Shown here: positions 6,946 to 13,543 of the stretch, piece by piece | Layout of the letters: each line of letters starts with the position of its first letter | Position numbering within the stretch: position 1 is the first letter of the stretch | Assembly: GCA_900764225.1 (NCBI GenBank) | Contig: CAAFNG010000258.1 | Span: forward strand, 1-13,665 | Direction of reading: 5' to 3' | Source of the DNA: Lachnospiraceae bacterium | Lineage (GTDB): Bacteria; Bacillota; Clostridia; Lachnospirales; Lachnospiraceae | Length of the DNA: 13,665 nucleotides | Translations under genes and position numbers: made by a program | The notes under the pieces: model-generated | What the model was told of the DNA's origin: nothing | The model's input: the letters and a program-made list of their open reading frames with translations, nothing else | The model's database searches: none

Positions 6946-9393
6946 TTATTTAACAGTTACTGTAAATTTCTTTGTAATTCCATTGCATTTAACTGTAATA
7001 GTTGCCTTACCTTTTTTGATTCCCTTGACAACACCCTTACTTGTTACAGTTGCAATCTTCTTATTGCTGCTTACATATGTAACCTTATTTGCAGGTGCTG
7101 CTTTGGAGCTGATTGTTGTCGTTTTTCCTGCTTTGATGGTCGCAGAATATTTCACAAGGCTGAATGTCGGATTCTTAACAGTTACCTTGCAGGTTGTCTT
7201 CAGGTTTCCGGCGGTTGCTGTGATCGTAACTGTTCCGGCTTTTACCCCTTTTACAACTCCTGTACTGCTGTTGACTGTCGCTACCTTTGGATTGCTGCTT
7301 GTGTATTTTACAGTTGCAGATGGTGTTGCTGTTGCTTTTACAGTTACTGTTTTTCCTTTATAGATCGTTGCGGAAGCTTTTGCAAATTTAATGGTAGATG
7401 TTTTTACAGTTACCTTGCAGGTTGCTTTCACATTTCCGGCGGTTGCTGTGATTGTAACTGTTCCGGCTTTCACGCCTTTTACAACTCCTGTGCTGCTTAC
7501 TGTTGCAATTTTCGGATTGCTGCTTGTATATTTTACAGTTGCTGCCGGAGTAGTTGTTGCTTTTACAGTTACTGTTTTTCCGGTATATACAGTTGCTGTC
7601 GTTCTATTAAGTTTGACTGTTCCGTTCTTTACAGTTACTGTACAGGTTGCTTTTGCACTTCCGGCTGTTGCTGTAATTGTTGCTGTTCCGGCTTTTATGC
7701 CTTTTACAACTCCTGTACTGCTTACTGTTGCTACTGCTGTGTTGTCGGATACAAATGTCACTGCTGTGTCTTTGTCATTTGCTGTTGTTTTCAGTGCAAC
7801 TGTCTTGCCTGTGTATACAGATGCTGTTGTTTTATCAAGAGAAACGGTTACTTTGACAAGATCTTTTTCTGCTGACTGAAGATGCTCAAGAGCCTCATCA
7901 ACCTCTGCTTGTTTTGCGTCTGTTCTTGCAAGAAGTTCTTCTGCTTCCTGAAGTTCCATCTGCATTGCATCCCAGGATGCTTTTGTATAATCATCTTTCA
8001 CGAGAGCTTTTGCGGCTTCTACCTCTTTTGTAAGAACAGTTGTGTCTGCCGGTTCTTCTGCCGGTTTTACAATATTCGCCTCTGTCGCCTGCACTACAAA
8101 ACTGTAGTCTGCATAACCAAGTGCATATACTGTCAGTCTCCAGTATCCGGTTCCGTCAGTTCCCTCCGGAAGCTGGCAACGGATAGAATCTGTAAGTCCA
8201 AGCTGGATTCCCATGGATTTATGCATCCAGTTATCTGCGGCAAACTTTGTTCCAAAAGATCTCAATACGTTAGTTCCTGTAGCGTCATCTCCACAATAAT
8301 CCCAACGCACAGCCTGCATGTTTGCTCCAAGATCTCCATAACCATCGCCATTAATATCTACACGAAGAAACTCTCCGTAACTTCCACTTGCCTCTTTTAC
8401 TGTTGGTGTTACATTTTCTGCTGTTTTCAGAATCTGATCCTTGATTCCGGAATCTGTTCCTGTTTTTCTTGCCTCAAATGTAAAGCCATCTCCATTTTTT
8501 ACTGCATATTTCAGACCATTGGTTGACGCAGTTACATTCGCTGTTTCCTGATAAGACTTTAACTGTACTTCACCATAGCCACCTTCCAGAACACCATCAT
8601 TTGTAACCACATTATACTGCTGGCAAAATGCTGCATAATCTTCTGTTTTTACGGCAACCGGAACATATTTCAGACCGTATACTTCATAATATTCCATATC
8701 AACAGTTGTTCCGTCTGTCTTTGTAATGGTTCCTCTGCTGAAGCCTACAACATCACCATTTGTCAGCTTGATGTGTGTCTGATCTGTCCATGCTGCGATC
8801 GGATATCTGCTTCCATCTTCTGCAACGATCGTTGTCTCTGTCTGGAAGCTTCCTCTGTGAAGACCATGATTCGTTGTTGCTCTGGTTACGGTATCAAAAG
8901 CTCCTTTATCAAGCTCGTTATGCGAATCCTTCACATCATTGCTGCTGGTGTCTCCTGCTGCATAAACGCCCTCTGCAGCCCAGTACTGTGCCCAGGTAAG
9001 TCCAGCATACACATACTGGTATTCTCCTGTCAGCTGATCGGAATCCGAAAATACAGCAATCTCATCTCCTGCGTCAAAATCTTCTGCACTTTCAGAAAAA
9101 GACTCTGCTTCTGTTGTGTTCTCTTCAACCGCAAGCTCATCTGCCGTTTCATCCTGCTGGATATCCTCTGCTGCATTTTCCTCTGCATCAGATGCAGCCT
9201 CTGTTACATCTGTTGTATCCTCAACAACTTCTTCAGCACCAAATTCCTCAGAAGCTCCCGTCTGCTCATCTGCCTCAGAAACAACTGCCGCATCAAACTC
9301 AGATGCCATTACCGCTGTTGGAAAAGTTGTAGCTGCCACTGCAAGACTCAGGATGCATGGAGCTGTTTTTTTCAGTAGATTCCACTTATGCAT
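6946..9393 (-). CDS. Secreted Tp47-like protein with FIVAR and four BIG2 domains
   Basis: This 815-residue exported protein has a signal peptide at about residues 1-31 (cleavage likely after AVMA) and no lipobox. A Glu/Asp/Ala-rich spacer runs to about 120. The core, about 123-440, resembles the Treponema pallidum 47-kDa lipoprotein Tp47 as I recall it: GAFDTVTRATTNHG, YGLKYVPVAV, TNGLKYAV, VRWDYCGDDATGTN, SFGTKFAADNW and GYWRLTVYALGY each have a close counterpart. Tp47 has been reported to bind penicillin, but its physiological role is unsettled. Next come a FIVAR module (about 452-514) and four BIG2 Ig-like domains (about 515-589, 590-664, 665-740, 741-815), which usually serve as surface stalks or adhesive modules. 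No sortase motif or C-terminal membrane segment is present. The DINGDGYGD segment (346-354) looks like a calcium loop. AGGAGG lies 6-8 bases before the ATG. It sits between apbE and the tetra-FMN gene, so a partner role in the flavin system is likely but unproven. Confidence 0.85.
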   Translation of the reverse strand: MHKWNLLKKTAPCILSLAVAATTFPTAVMASEFDAAVVSEADEQTGASEEFGAEEVVEDTTDVTEAASDAEENAAEDIQQDETADELAVEENTTEAESFSESAEDFDAGDEIAVFSDSDQLTGEYQYVYAGLTWAQYWAAEGVYAAGDTSSNDVKDSHNELDKGAFDTVTRATTNHGLHRGSFQTETTIVAEDGSRYPIAAWTDQTHIKLTNGDVVGFSRGTITKTDGTTVDMEYYEVYGLKYVPVAVKTEDYAAFCQQYNVVTNDGVLEGGYGEVQLKSYQETANVTASTNGLKYAVKNGDGFTFEARKTGTDSGIKDQILKTAENVTPTVKEASGSYGEFLRVDINGDGYGDLGANMQAVRWDYCGDDATGTNVLRSFGTKFAADNWMHKSMGIQLGLTDSIRCQLPEGTDGTGYWRLTVYALGYADYSFVVQATEANIVKPAEEPADTTVLTKEVEAAKALVKDDYTKASWDAMQMELQEAEELLARTDAKQAEVDEALEHLQSAEKDLVKVTVSLDKTTASVYTGKTVALKTTANDKDTAVTFVSDNTAVATVSSTGVVKGIKAGTATITATAGSAKATCTVTVKNGTVKLNRTTATVYTGKTVTVKATTTPAATVKYTSSNPKIATVSSTGVVKGVKAGTVTITATAGNVKATCKVTVKTSTIKFAKASATIYKGKTVTVKATATPSATVKYTSSNPKVATVNSSTGVVKGVKAGTVTITATAGNLKTTCKVTVKNPTFSLVKYSATIKAGKTTTISSKAAPANKVTYVSSNKKIATVTSKGVVKGIKKGKATITVKCNGITKKFTVTVK
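6984..7850. repeat. Degenerate tandem repeats encoding the BIG2 domains
   Basis: Four units of about 225-230 bases encode the four C-terminal Ig-like domains. The two central units share long identical stretches, for example around 7180-7260 and 7408-7488. The pattern is protein-domain duplication inside one open frame, not CRISPR or mobile DNA. Confidence 0.8.
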
Positions 9394-9453
9394 TACTTAT
9401 TCCTCCTAAAATATGAAATATTTATAGAAAACCTTCCCGGCTTACTATCGTTG

Positions 9454-10497
9454 TTATTCTGTAATATCCTCCACGCTGTAGGAATCTGCAAGAAGACTGA
9501 AGCGCTCCTTCATCCCCTCAGTCAGATACACATGATGGTCTTCATCCACAAAAAGTCCGTTGGCGCCGTACTTTTTCAACAATTCGGAGCCTTTTTCCAC
9601 ACCAAGAACAAAACAAGCTGTGGAAAGTGCGTCGGCCTCAAGACCTGTATCACATACAACGGTCACTCCCGTCACTCCGCTTTTTGCCGGATACCCGGTA
9701 GACGGATCCATAATGTGATGATATCTCACACCATCTTCGATAAAATATTTCTCGTAATCTCCGGATGTGGAAAGAAATTCTGTGCCATTTAAGGCAACCA
9801 CACCCAGATAATCATCCTCATTCTCTGCACGGGGATCTGTCACTGCCACATTCCAGGAAGAACCATCCGGTTTGCTTCCATAAGTCATGACACTGCTTCC
9901 CCCAAGATTCATAAGCGCTGCTGAAATTTCTTTCTGGCCTTTCAGATATTCCAGAATGGAATCACAGCCGATACCTTTTCCGGCTGCGCCAAGATCAAGC
10001 GAACATCCCTCATCCATACGGATATTTTTTCCATCCACTGAAACTTTTTCGTAACCGGAATTCTTCAGAACCTCCTGGATTTCACTTTTCTTCGGAACTC
10101 TCTGGTCTTCTTCTCCAATGTCCCACAGGCGAATCAGCTTCCCGATCGTCGGATCAAAAGCTCCGTCTGAATCCTTTGCGATCTTAAGGATTCTCTCCAG
10201 ATAGCCGGAGAGCTCATCGGAGATCTCCGTATCCTTTCCGCTTTCTGCATTGACCTTGTAGATCTGGGATTTCTCATTCGTCCAGGACAGAAGATTTGTC
10301 TCCACATCCGTCAGAACAGATGTCAGCTTACTGTTTATATCGTCACCTGTGGTATAAAGAGTCTCTGTTACCACAGTATCCATGGCAAAATCTGTATCTT
10401 TATATGTCTGTATCTCTTTTTCCGCTGCCAGACAGCCTGCCGGAAACAGCATCGTTGTTCCTACTAACACAGCCGTGGCAAAAAAAGCTTTTTTCAT
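9454..10497 (-). CDS. apbE: FAD:protein FMN transferase ApbE
   Basis: ApbE cleaves FAD and attaches FMN covalently to Thr or Ser in the DxxSGAT motif of exported flavoproteins, a Mg-dependent reaction outside the cytoplasmic membrane. The 347-residue sequence has the normal length. An N-terminal hydrophobic segment ends FPAGCLAAE, which could be a weak lipobox (Pro at -3 is unusual) or an ordinary cleavage site. Family motifs in order: FAMDTVV (37), GAFDPTIGKLIRLW (112), DLGAAGKGIGCD (168), MNLGGSSVMTYG (196), STSGDYEKYF (243), YHHIMDPSTGYP (259) and DTGLEADALSTACFVLG (283), the last holding the metal-binding Asp and Thr. Its start overlaps the stop of the Fe-S gene by 4 bases. The obvious substrates are the FMN-binding proteins encoded at both ends of the same operon. 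Confidence 0.96.
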   Translation of the reverse strand: MKKAFFATAVLVGTTMLFPAGCLAAEKEIQTYKDTDFAMDTVVTETLYTTGDDINSKLTSVLTDVETNLLSWTNEKSQIYKVNAESGKDTEISDELSGYLERILKIAKDSDGAFDPTIGKLIRLWDIGEEDQRVPKKSEIQEVLKNSGYEKVSVDGKNIRMDEGCSLDLGAAGKGIGCDSILEYLKGQKEISAALMNLGGSSVMTYGSKPDGSSWNVAVTDPRAENEDDYLGVVALNGTEFLSTSGDYEKYFIEDGVRYHHIMDPSTGYPAKSGVTGVTVVCDTGLEADALSTACFVLGVEKGSELLKKYGANGLFVDEDHHVYLTEGMKERFSLLADSYSVEDITE

Positions 10498-11273
10498 AGA
10501 TTATTTTCCTCAGTTGTTCCGATATGAATGTTTTTTCTCGGGCATGTGGCTGCACAGGCGTGGCAGCAAAGACACTCGCCGGACCTGCCGGTGTCTCCGT
10601 CAATATCCAGATGCGCAGGGCATCTTTTTTTGCAGAGGCCACATTTCGGTGGGCATTTTTCACGGTTTCTCTGAAAAAGCGCTCCCGGCAGGATCGGCAT
10701 CAAAGCAAACAACGCTCCCATAGGGCAGAGAAACTGGCAGAAAAAACGCTCCTGTGTACACATTCCCACCATGATCAGGATCAGCAGGATAATTCCCACC
10801 AGATATTTACTGTTTGGAAGCCGTCCGGCTGTTATCATGGAAAAAACATCCCACGGGCTGGTTCCTGTGAGCTTTCCATATATACCGGTCAGGCAGGAAA
10901 GCAGGATCAGGGCCAGTACGATATATTTTACTTTCTGAAGTCTGTGAACCATTTTTTCAGAAAGCGCAGGTTTCTTTTTTTTGTGAAAGCATTTCGTCCA
11001 GATCCAGGAAAAGCCCTCATAAACAGCGTCTCCAAAGGATCCGAATGCACAGGCATATCCACAGAAATGTCTTCCGAAAAAGCAGGTGATGACCAGAAGC
11101 ACTGCGGTTACAGTCAGAAAAGAATTCCATTCCACCGGCTGTCCTCCTGCAATGGCAAGAAAGATTGATTTGATTCCCGCAAAGGCTGTGGAAAACAGCG
11201 ATGGTGCCGCAATGAAAAATGCAAGCTGTATTCCTGCACGTATCAGCCTTACTTCCCGCTGTCTTTTTTTCAT
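10494..11273 (-). CDS. Membrane 4Fe-4S protein, NapH/NosR C-terminal type
   Basis: This 259-residue polytopic protein has predicted helices at about 11-35, 51-67, 117-133 and 155-172. Two membrane-edge cysteine motifs characteristic of the Fer4_5 family are present: FFGRHFCGYACAFG (65-78) and RFFCQFLCPMGA (176-187). A C-terminal two-cluster ferredoxin domain follows: CPPKCGLCKKRCP (207-219) and CLCCHACAATCP (234-245), giving two predicted 4Fe-4S clusters on the cytoplasmic side. In the first motif Ala replaces the usual Pro after the second Cys. In NapH and NosR such proteins carry electrons between the quinone pool or cytoplasm and the outside. Here it overlaps the FMN-binding gene upstream and apbE downstream by 4 bases each (ATGA), implying translational coupling. 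Together with the upstream FMN domain it resembles a split NosR. Electron direction and donor cannot be read from sequence. Confidence 0.9.
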   Translation of the reverse strand: MKKRQREVRLIRAGIQLAFFIAAPSLFSTAFAGIKSIFLAIAGGQPVEWNSFLTVTAVLLVITCFFGRHFCGYACAFGSFGDAVYEGFSWIWTKCFHKKKKPALSEKMVHRLQKVKYIVLALILLSCLTGIYGKLTGTSPWDVFSMITAGRLPNSKYLVGIILLILIMVGMCTQERFFCQFLCPMGALFALMPILPGALFQRNREKCPPKCGLCKKRCPAHLDIDGDTGRSGECLCCHACAATCPRKNIHIGTTEENNL

Positions 11274-11875
11274 TCGTTCTCCGCCTTTCCAAGTGCCTCA
11301 TCAACCGCATTCAGGATTCCTGTTGAACTGAAGGTTGCTCCTGAAACCGTATCCACATCTGTACTCTGGGCACCGATGATAGAATCGATCACGCTTTCCG
11401 CCTGAGAAAGATAAGCGCTGTCCTCACCAGGTGCGCTGACTACATTGATGGATGTGATCTCATCACCGGAGAGTGTTACCTCAACCTGGATCGTTCCGCC
11501 GTAGCCCTGTGCTTCACCGGTGTAGGTACCGTCCTTGTATACGTTGTCGGCACTGTCATCGGATGTGCCGCTGTCTGATGCGGAGCTGTCAGTGTTTTCT
11601 GTATTATCGGAGCTATTTCCGGATGCATCTGTAGCAGTTTCATCTGAGCTGTTACTCTCAGCCGCAGCACTCTGGTTCTGCACACGGTTCGCATAGCTCG
11701 TCTCCAATGCACTGAGAAGCTCATTCTGCTGTGTCTGAAGTGTATCTACTTTATCAGTCAGAGCTGCGATCTCTTTTTCATTTGCCTGGGCTTTCATGCT
11801 GCTGTTATAAAAAAGCACAGCCATGATCACCAGCAAAAGTGAGATCACACGCATGTAAAAATTCTGGTTCTTCAT
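11270..11875 (-). CDS. Membrane-anchored single FMN-binding domain protein
   Basis: This is the first gene of the flavin operon, encoding 201 residues. A signal anchor lies at about 7-25 (VISLLLVIMAVLF). A predicted coiled coil follows at about 32-58 (EIAALTDKVDTLQTQQNELL), then a disordered Ser/Asp/Asn/Thr-rich spacer to about 110. An FMN_bind domain (about 113-197) starts YKDGTYTGEAQGYGGTI and carries the flavinylation motif DTVSGATFSS (175-184), so Thr181 should receive FMN from ApbE. The domain resembles RnfG and NqrC C-terminal parts. The ATG has AGGAGA 8 bases upstream (11884-11889). Its stop overlaps the start of the Fe-S membrane protein, which suggests the two form a complex, the FMN being the first acceptor outside the membrane. 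The coiled coil could give dimers. The physiological partner is inferred. Confidence 0.92.
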   Translation of the reverse strand: MKNQNFYMRVISLLLVIMAVLFYNSSMKAQANEKEIAALTDKVDTLQTQQNELLSALETSYANRVQNQSAAAESNSSDETATDASGNSSDNTENTDSSASDSGTSDDSADNVYKDGTYTGEAQGYGGTIQVEVTLSGDEITSINVVSAPGEDSAYLSQAESVIDSIIGAQSTDVDTVSGATFSSTGILNAVDEALGKAENE

Positions 11876-12022
11876 CTCTTTTCTCTCCTGTTTTATATTT
11901 CGGCGTTAATCAGATATTCGCAATCCCGCTTTCGCTACATATCTCTACATCTGATAACTGCTTATTGCTCTTTACACCCCCACCGGCGACTTACTTGATC
12001 TGGTCGAGTCGCCATAAATTCC
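11876..12022 (-). promoter_or_regulatory. Structured 5' leader of the flavin operon, class unknown
   Basis: From the predicted start near 12022 to the first ATG there are about 147 untranslated bases on the minus strand. They include a 7-bp GC-rich hairpin (12007-12013 with 11985-11991, 15-base loop) and a second 7-bp inverted repeat (11949-11955 with 11909-11915) enclosing 33 bases with a GCGAAAGC mini-hairpin. A G-rich run GGTGGGGGTG lies between them. I see no T-rich terminator and no match to the FMN (RFN), c-di-GMP, TPP or SAM riboswitch cores. It may be a regulatory RNA or simply a long leader. Confidence 0.45.
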
Positions 12023-12029
12023 CGTCTTA

Positions 12030-12059
12030 ATCTTAGTTTGAGTTAATTTATAATCTCAA
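12030..12059 (-). promoter_or_regulatory. Promoter of the flavin operon
   Basis: On the minus strand TTGAGA (12059-12054), an 18-base spacer and TAAGAT (12035-12030) fit a sigma-A promoter: 5 of 6 and 4 of 6 consensus bases. It overlaps an inverted repeat, which would allow repression. It is the only reasonable candidate I see upstream of the operon. Confidence 0.55.
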
Positions 12060-12074
12060 ATTAGATATCTCTAA
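12034..12074. promoter_or_regulatory. Palindromic candidate operators in the divergent control region
   Basis: TTTGAG (12037-12042) and CTCAAA (12055-12060) form an inverted repeat with flanking partial symmetry. Immediately beside it TTAGA-TATC-TCTAA (12061-12074) forms a second one. The first overlaps the leftward -35 and spacer. Such sites suit a dimeric repressor or activator, but no regulator gene is present in the window. Confidence 0.45.
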
Positions 12075-12179
12075 CTCACAGGTAGGTATTATAGCACCGG
12101 ATTTTTTTCTTGTCCATAGTTTTTGTTAGTAGTTTTTAACTTTTTATCATCTCGTCGGTTAGATAATATTAACTTATAT

Positions 12180-12208
12180 TTGCCTTTTGATTTGGAGTAT
12201 GTTATGAT
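12180..12208 (+). promoter_or_regulatory. Promoter of the NusG-II/Gx operon
   Basis: TTGCCT (12180-12185), a 17-base spacer and TATGAT (12203-12208) preceded by TGT form an extended -10 promoter. Its -10 box contains the ATG at 12204 that would otherwise be a possible start for the next gene, so that start is unlikely. A weaker alternative is TTAACT (12136) with TAGATA (12160). Confidence 0.6.
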
Positions 12209-12290
12209 TTTCCGTGAATCACACAGGTTCTGTTTTGATTTTTCAAATGAACCTTATTGTGTCGTTTACAGAAAAAATGGAGATTTTATT

Positions 12291-12665
12291 TTGAAGAAAA
12301 AAGAAATATTTTTTATTGCAGGGCTTCTGGTTCTGGCCGGGGTCATGTGGCTTGGCTTCCGGCTTTCCGGGCAACGTTCCCACAATACGATCCGCATCAC
12401 TGTGGATGGAAAAGAATTCGGAACCTACTCACTTGACAAGGATCAGGTGATCCACATAGGCGATACCAACGTCTGTGAGATCAAAGACGGCAAGGTCACT
12501 ATGATCGAAGCTACATGTCCGGATCATTACTGTATGAAACAGAAAGCAATCGATGAACATGGAGGCTCTATCATCTGCCTGCCAAATAAAGTTGTAATAG
12601 AAGGAGAAGATACTGCGGATTCCTCTGAATCTGAAGATTCACCGAAGATCGACGCAGTGACATAA
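12291..12665 (+). CDS. NusG domain II-containing membrane-anchored protein
   Basis: This 124-residue protein has one N-terminal anchor helix (about 6-24) and a small beta domain of the NusG domain II family outside the membrane. Visible family features are TIRITVDGKEFGTYSL, the cysteine pair in ATCPDHYC (Cys76, Cys81) and ICLPNKVVIEG (Cys96). The acidic Ser-rich tail is probably disordered. Despite the name it is not the transcription factor NusG. I chose TTG 12291 because GGAG lies 8 bases upstream (12279-12282) and gives a normal LysLysLys-hydrophobic N terminus. A frame open from 12123, or from ATG 12204, would run through the promoter. The gene is followed 4 bases later by the Gx gene. 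Proteins of this family occur in flavin-based electron-transfer loci (EetA in Listeria, from memory). The conserved cysteines suggest a redox or metal role, which is inference. Confidence 0.85.
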   Translation: MKKKEIFFIAGLLVLAGVMWLGFRLSGQRSHNTIRITVDGKEFGTYSLDKDQVIHIGDTNVCEIKDGKVTMIEATCPDHYCMKQKAIDEHGGSIICLPNKVVIEGEDTADSSESEDSPKIDAVT

Positions 12666-12669
12666 GATT

Positions 12670-13158
12670 ATGAAACGAAAAACTGCTTATCTTGGATTAT
12701 TTTCCGCTATAGCCATCATCTTTGGATATGTAGAATCCCTGGTTCCTGTTTTTGCAGGAATTCCAGGGATTAAACTTGGACTCGCCAACCTGGCTGTGCT
12801 TTTCATTCTGGACCGGTATTCCCTGAAAGAAGCTGCACTTGTCTCCGTTGTGCGAATTCTGGTGATCGGATTTATGTTCGGAAATCTGTTCAGTATTCTA
12901 TACAGTCTGGCTGGTGCGGCACTTAGCCTTACTGTAATGAACCTTCTGAAAAAGCATTCTGATTTCAGTCTGATCGGCATCAGTGTGGCCGGAGGTGTTA
13001 CGCACAATATCGGCCAGCTGATCGTGGCCATGATCGTGGTGAGTAACACCAGCCTGATAGTTTACGCACCGGCGCTGCTGATCGCAGGAGTTGTGGCCGG
13101 GATTGCTGTAGGGGTGTTGACAAAGGAAGTGCTTGGGCGAGTTCCTTTGAATCTTTGA
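12670..13158 (+). CDS. Gx transporter family protein (heptaprenyl diphosphate synthase component I family)
   Basis: This 162-residue, very hydrophobic protein has about five membrane helices. The family signature is seen in the first half: ESLVPVFAGIPGIKLGLAN, then RILVIGFMFGNLFSILYSLAGA, and later GGVTHNIGQLIVA. The family name comes from an old annotation as a subunit of heptaprenyl diphosphate synthase, but the fold looks like a small substrate-binding transporter (ECF S-component-like), and its substrate is not known to me. It starts 4 bases after the NusG-II stop without a clear Shine-Dalgarno site, so translation is probably coupled. The gene pair recurs beside flavin electron-transfer genes in Firmicutes (EetA/EetB arrangement, from memory), which fits the neighbouring operon. 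A role in supplying flavin or a quinone-related molecule is conjecture. It ends before a good terminator. Confidence 0.88.
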   Translation: MKRKTAYLGLFSAIAIIFGYVESLVPVFAGIPGIKLGLANLAVLFILDRYSLKEAALVSVVRILVIGFMFGNLFSILYSLAGAALSLTVMNLLKKHSDFSLIGISVAGGVTHNIGQLIVAMIVVSNTSLIVYAPALLIAGVVAGIAVGVLTKEVLGRVPLNL

Positions 13159-13183
13159 ATTTAATTTGTTTTTTGTTGTGTAC

Positions 13184-13225
13184 GGGAAAGCGGTACGCGC
13201 AGCGTGCCTGTTCCCCGACTTTTTA
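13184..13225 (+). terminator. Terminator of the NusG-II/Gx operon
   Basis: The stem ggtacgc (13192-13198) pairs with gcgtgcc (13202-13208, one G-T) over a 3-base loop. It is extended by gggaa (13184-13188) with ttccc (13211-13215) and followed a few bases on by T5 (13220-13224). It starts 25 bases after the Gx stop. Confidence 0.75.
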
Positions 13226-13543
13226 TAATAGGAAAGTGTGCTTCTATGATTCTTTTCTTGCGGAGAAGCATTTGGGAAACATAATCGTTTCCGCTGCAAC
13301 GCATTCCGGCTTGGCTTCAATCTCCCTAATCTCTAATTTTTTGATATACTTACTACACTTTATACGCCAATGCAGTCTGACTTAACAGACATATCACACA
13401 TATTTAATCACAAAAAAAATCCCCAACAACGTCAGGAATCCGCAACACATTTCTTATTTTTTTATCACCTCTCAGGAACAGGTCTGCTACGCAGACCGCT
13501 TTCCGTTCCTCCTGAACCACCTTCCACACTTCCATCAATCGGC
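13226..13543. other. Non-coding stretch with several small hairpins
   Basis: No credible gene lies here; the open frames are short and lack ribosome binding sites. Inverted repeats follow one another: TGCTTCT/AGAAGCA (13239-13245, 13264-13270), GGAAAC/GTTTCC (13275-13280, 13287-13292), GTCTG/CAGAC (13375-13379, 13386-13390), and GGTCTGC/GCAGACC (13481-13487, 13491-13497) inside AGGAAC/GTTCCT (13474-13479, 13505-13510). This density suggests an interspersed repeat or structured RNA, but I cannot name one. Confidence 0.5.
13412..13439 (-). terminator. Possible weak terminator for the right-edge gene
   Basis: On the minus strand a short stem of about 5 bp including one G-T pair (13435-13439 with 13420-13424) precedes T8 (13419-13412). 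It lies over 100 bases beyond the stop of the truncated leftward gene. The stem is weak, so this is tentative. Confidence 0.3.

Noticed and set aside
7000..7850. CRISPR-like array
   Set aside because: The periodicity of about 228 bases is coding and corresponds to Ig-like domains; no short repeat-spacer structure is present.
6763..7875. Long plus-strand frame rich in Cys, Tyr and Phe
   Set aside because: It is the antisense shadow of the Ala/Thr/Val-rich BIG2 repeats; no ribosome binding site and no plausible protein character.
11876..12022. FMN (RFN) riboswitch before the flavin operon
   Set aside because: None of the conserved RFN core segments can be found on the minus strand here.
12123..12290. 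N-terminal extension of the NusG-II gene, including ATG 12204
   Set aside because: The stretch contains a good promoter whose -10 box includes that ATG; TTG 12291 has a proper ribosome binding site and a normal anchor N terminus.
12670..13158. Calling the Gx gene a true heptaprenyl diphosphate synthase subunit
   Set aside because: It is a polytopic membrane protein lacking the DDxxD motifs of prenyl synthases; the enzyme name is a legacy family label.
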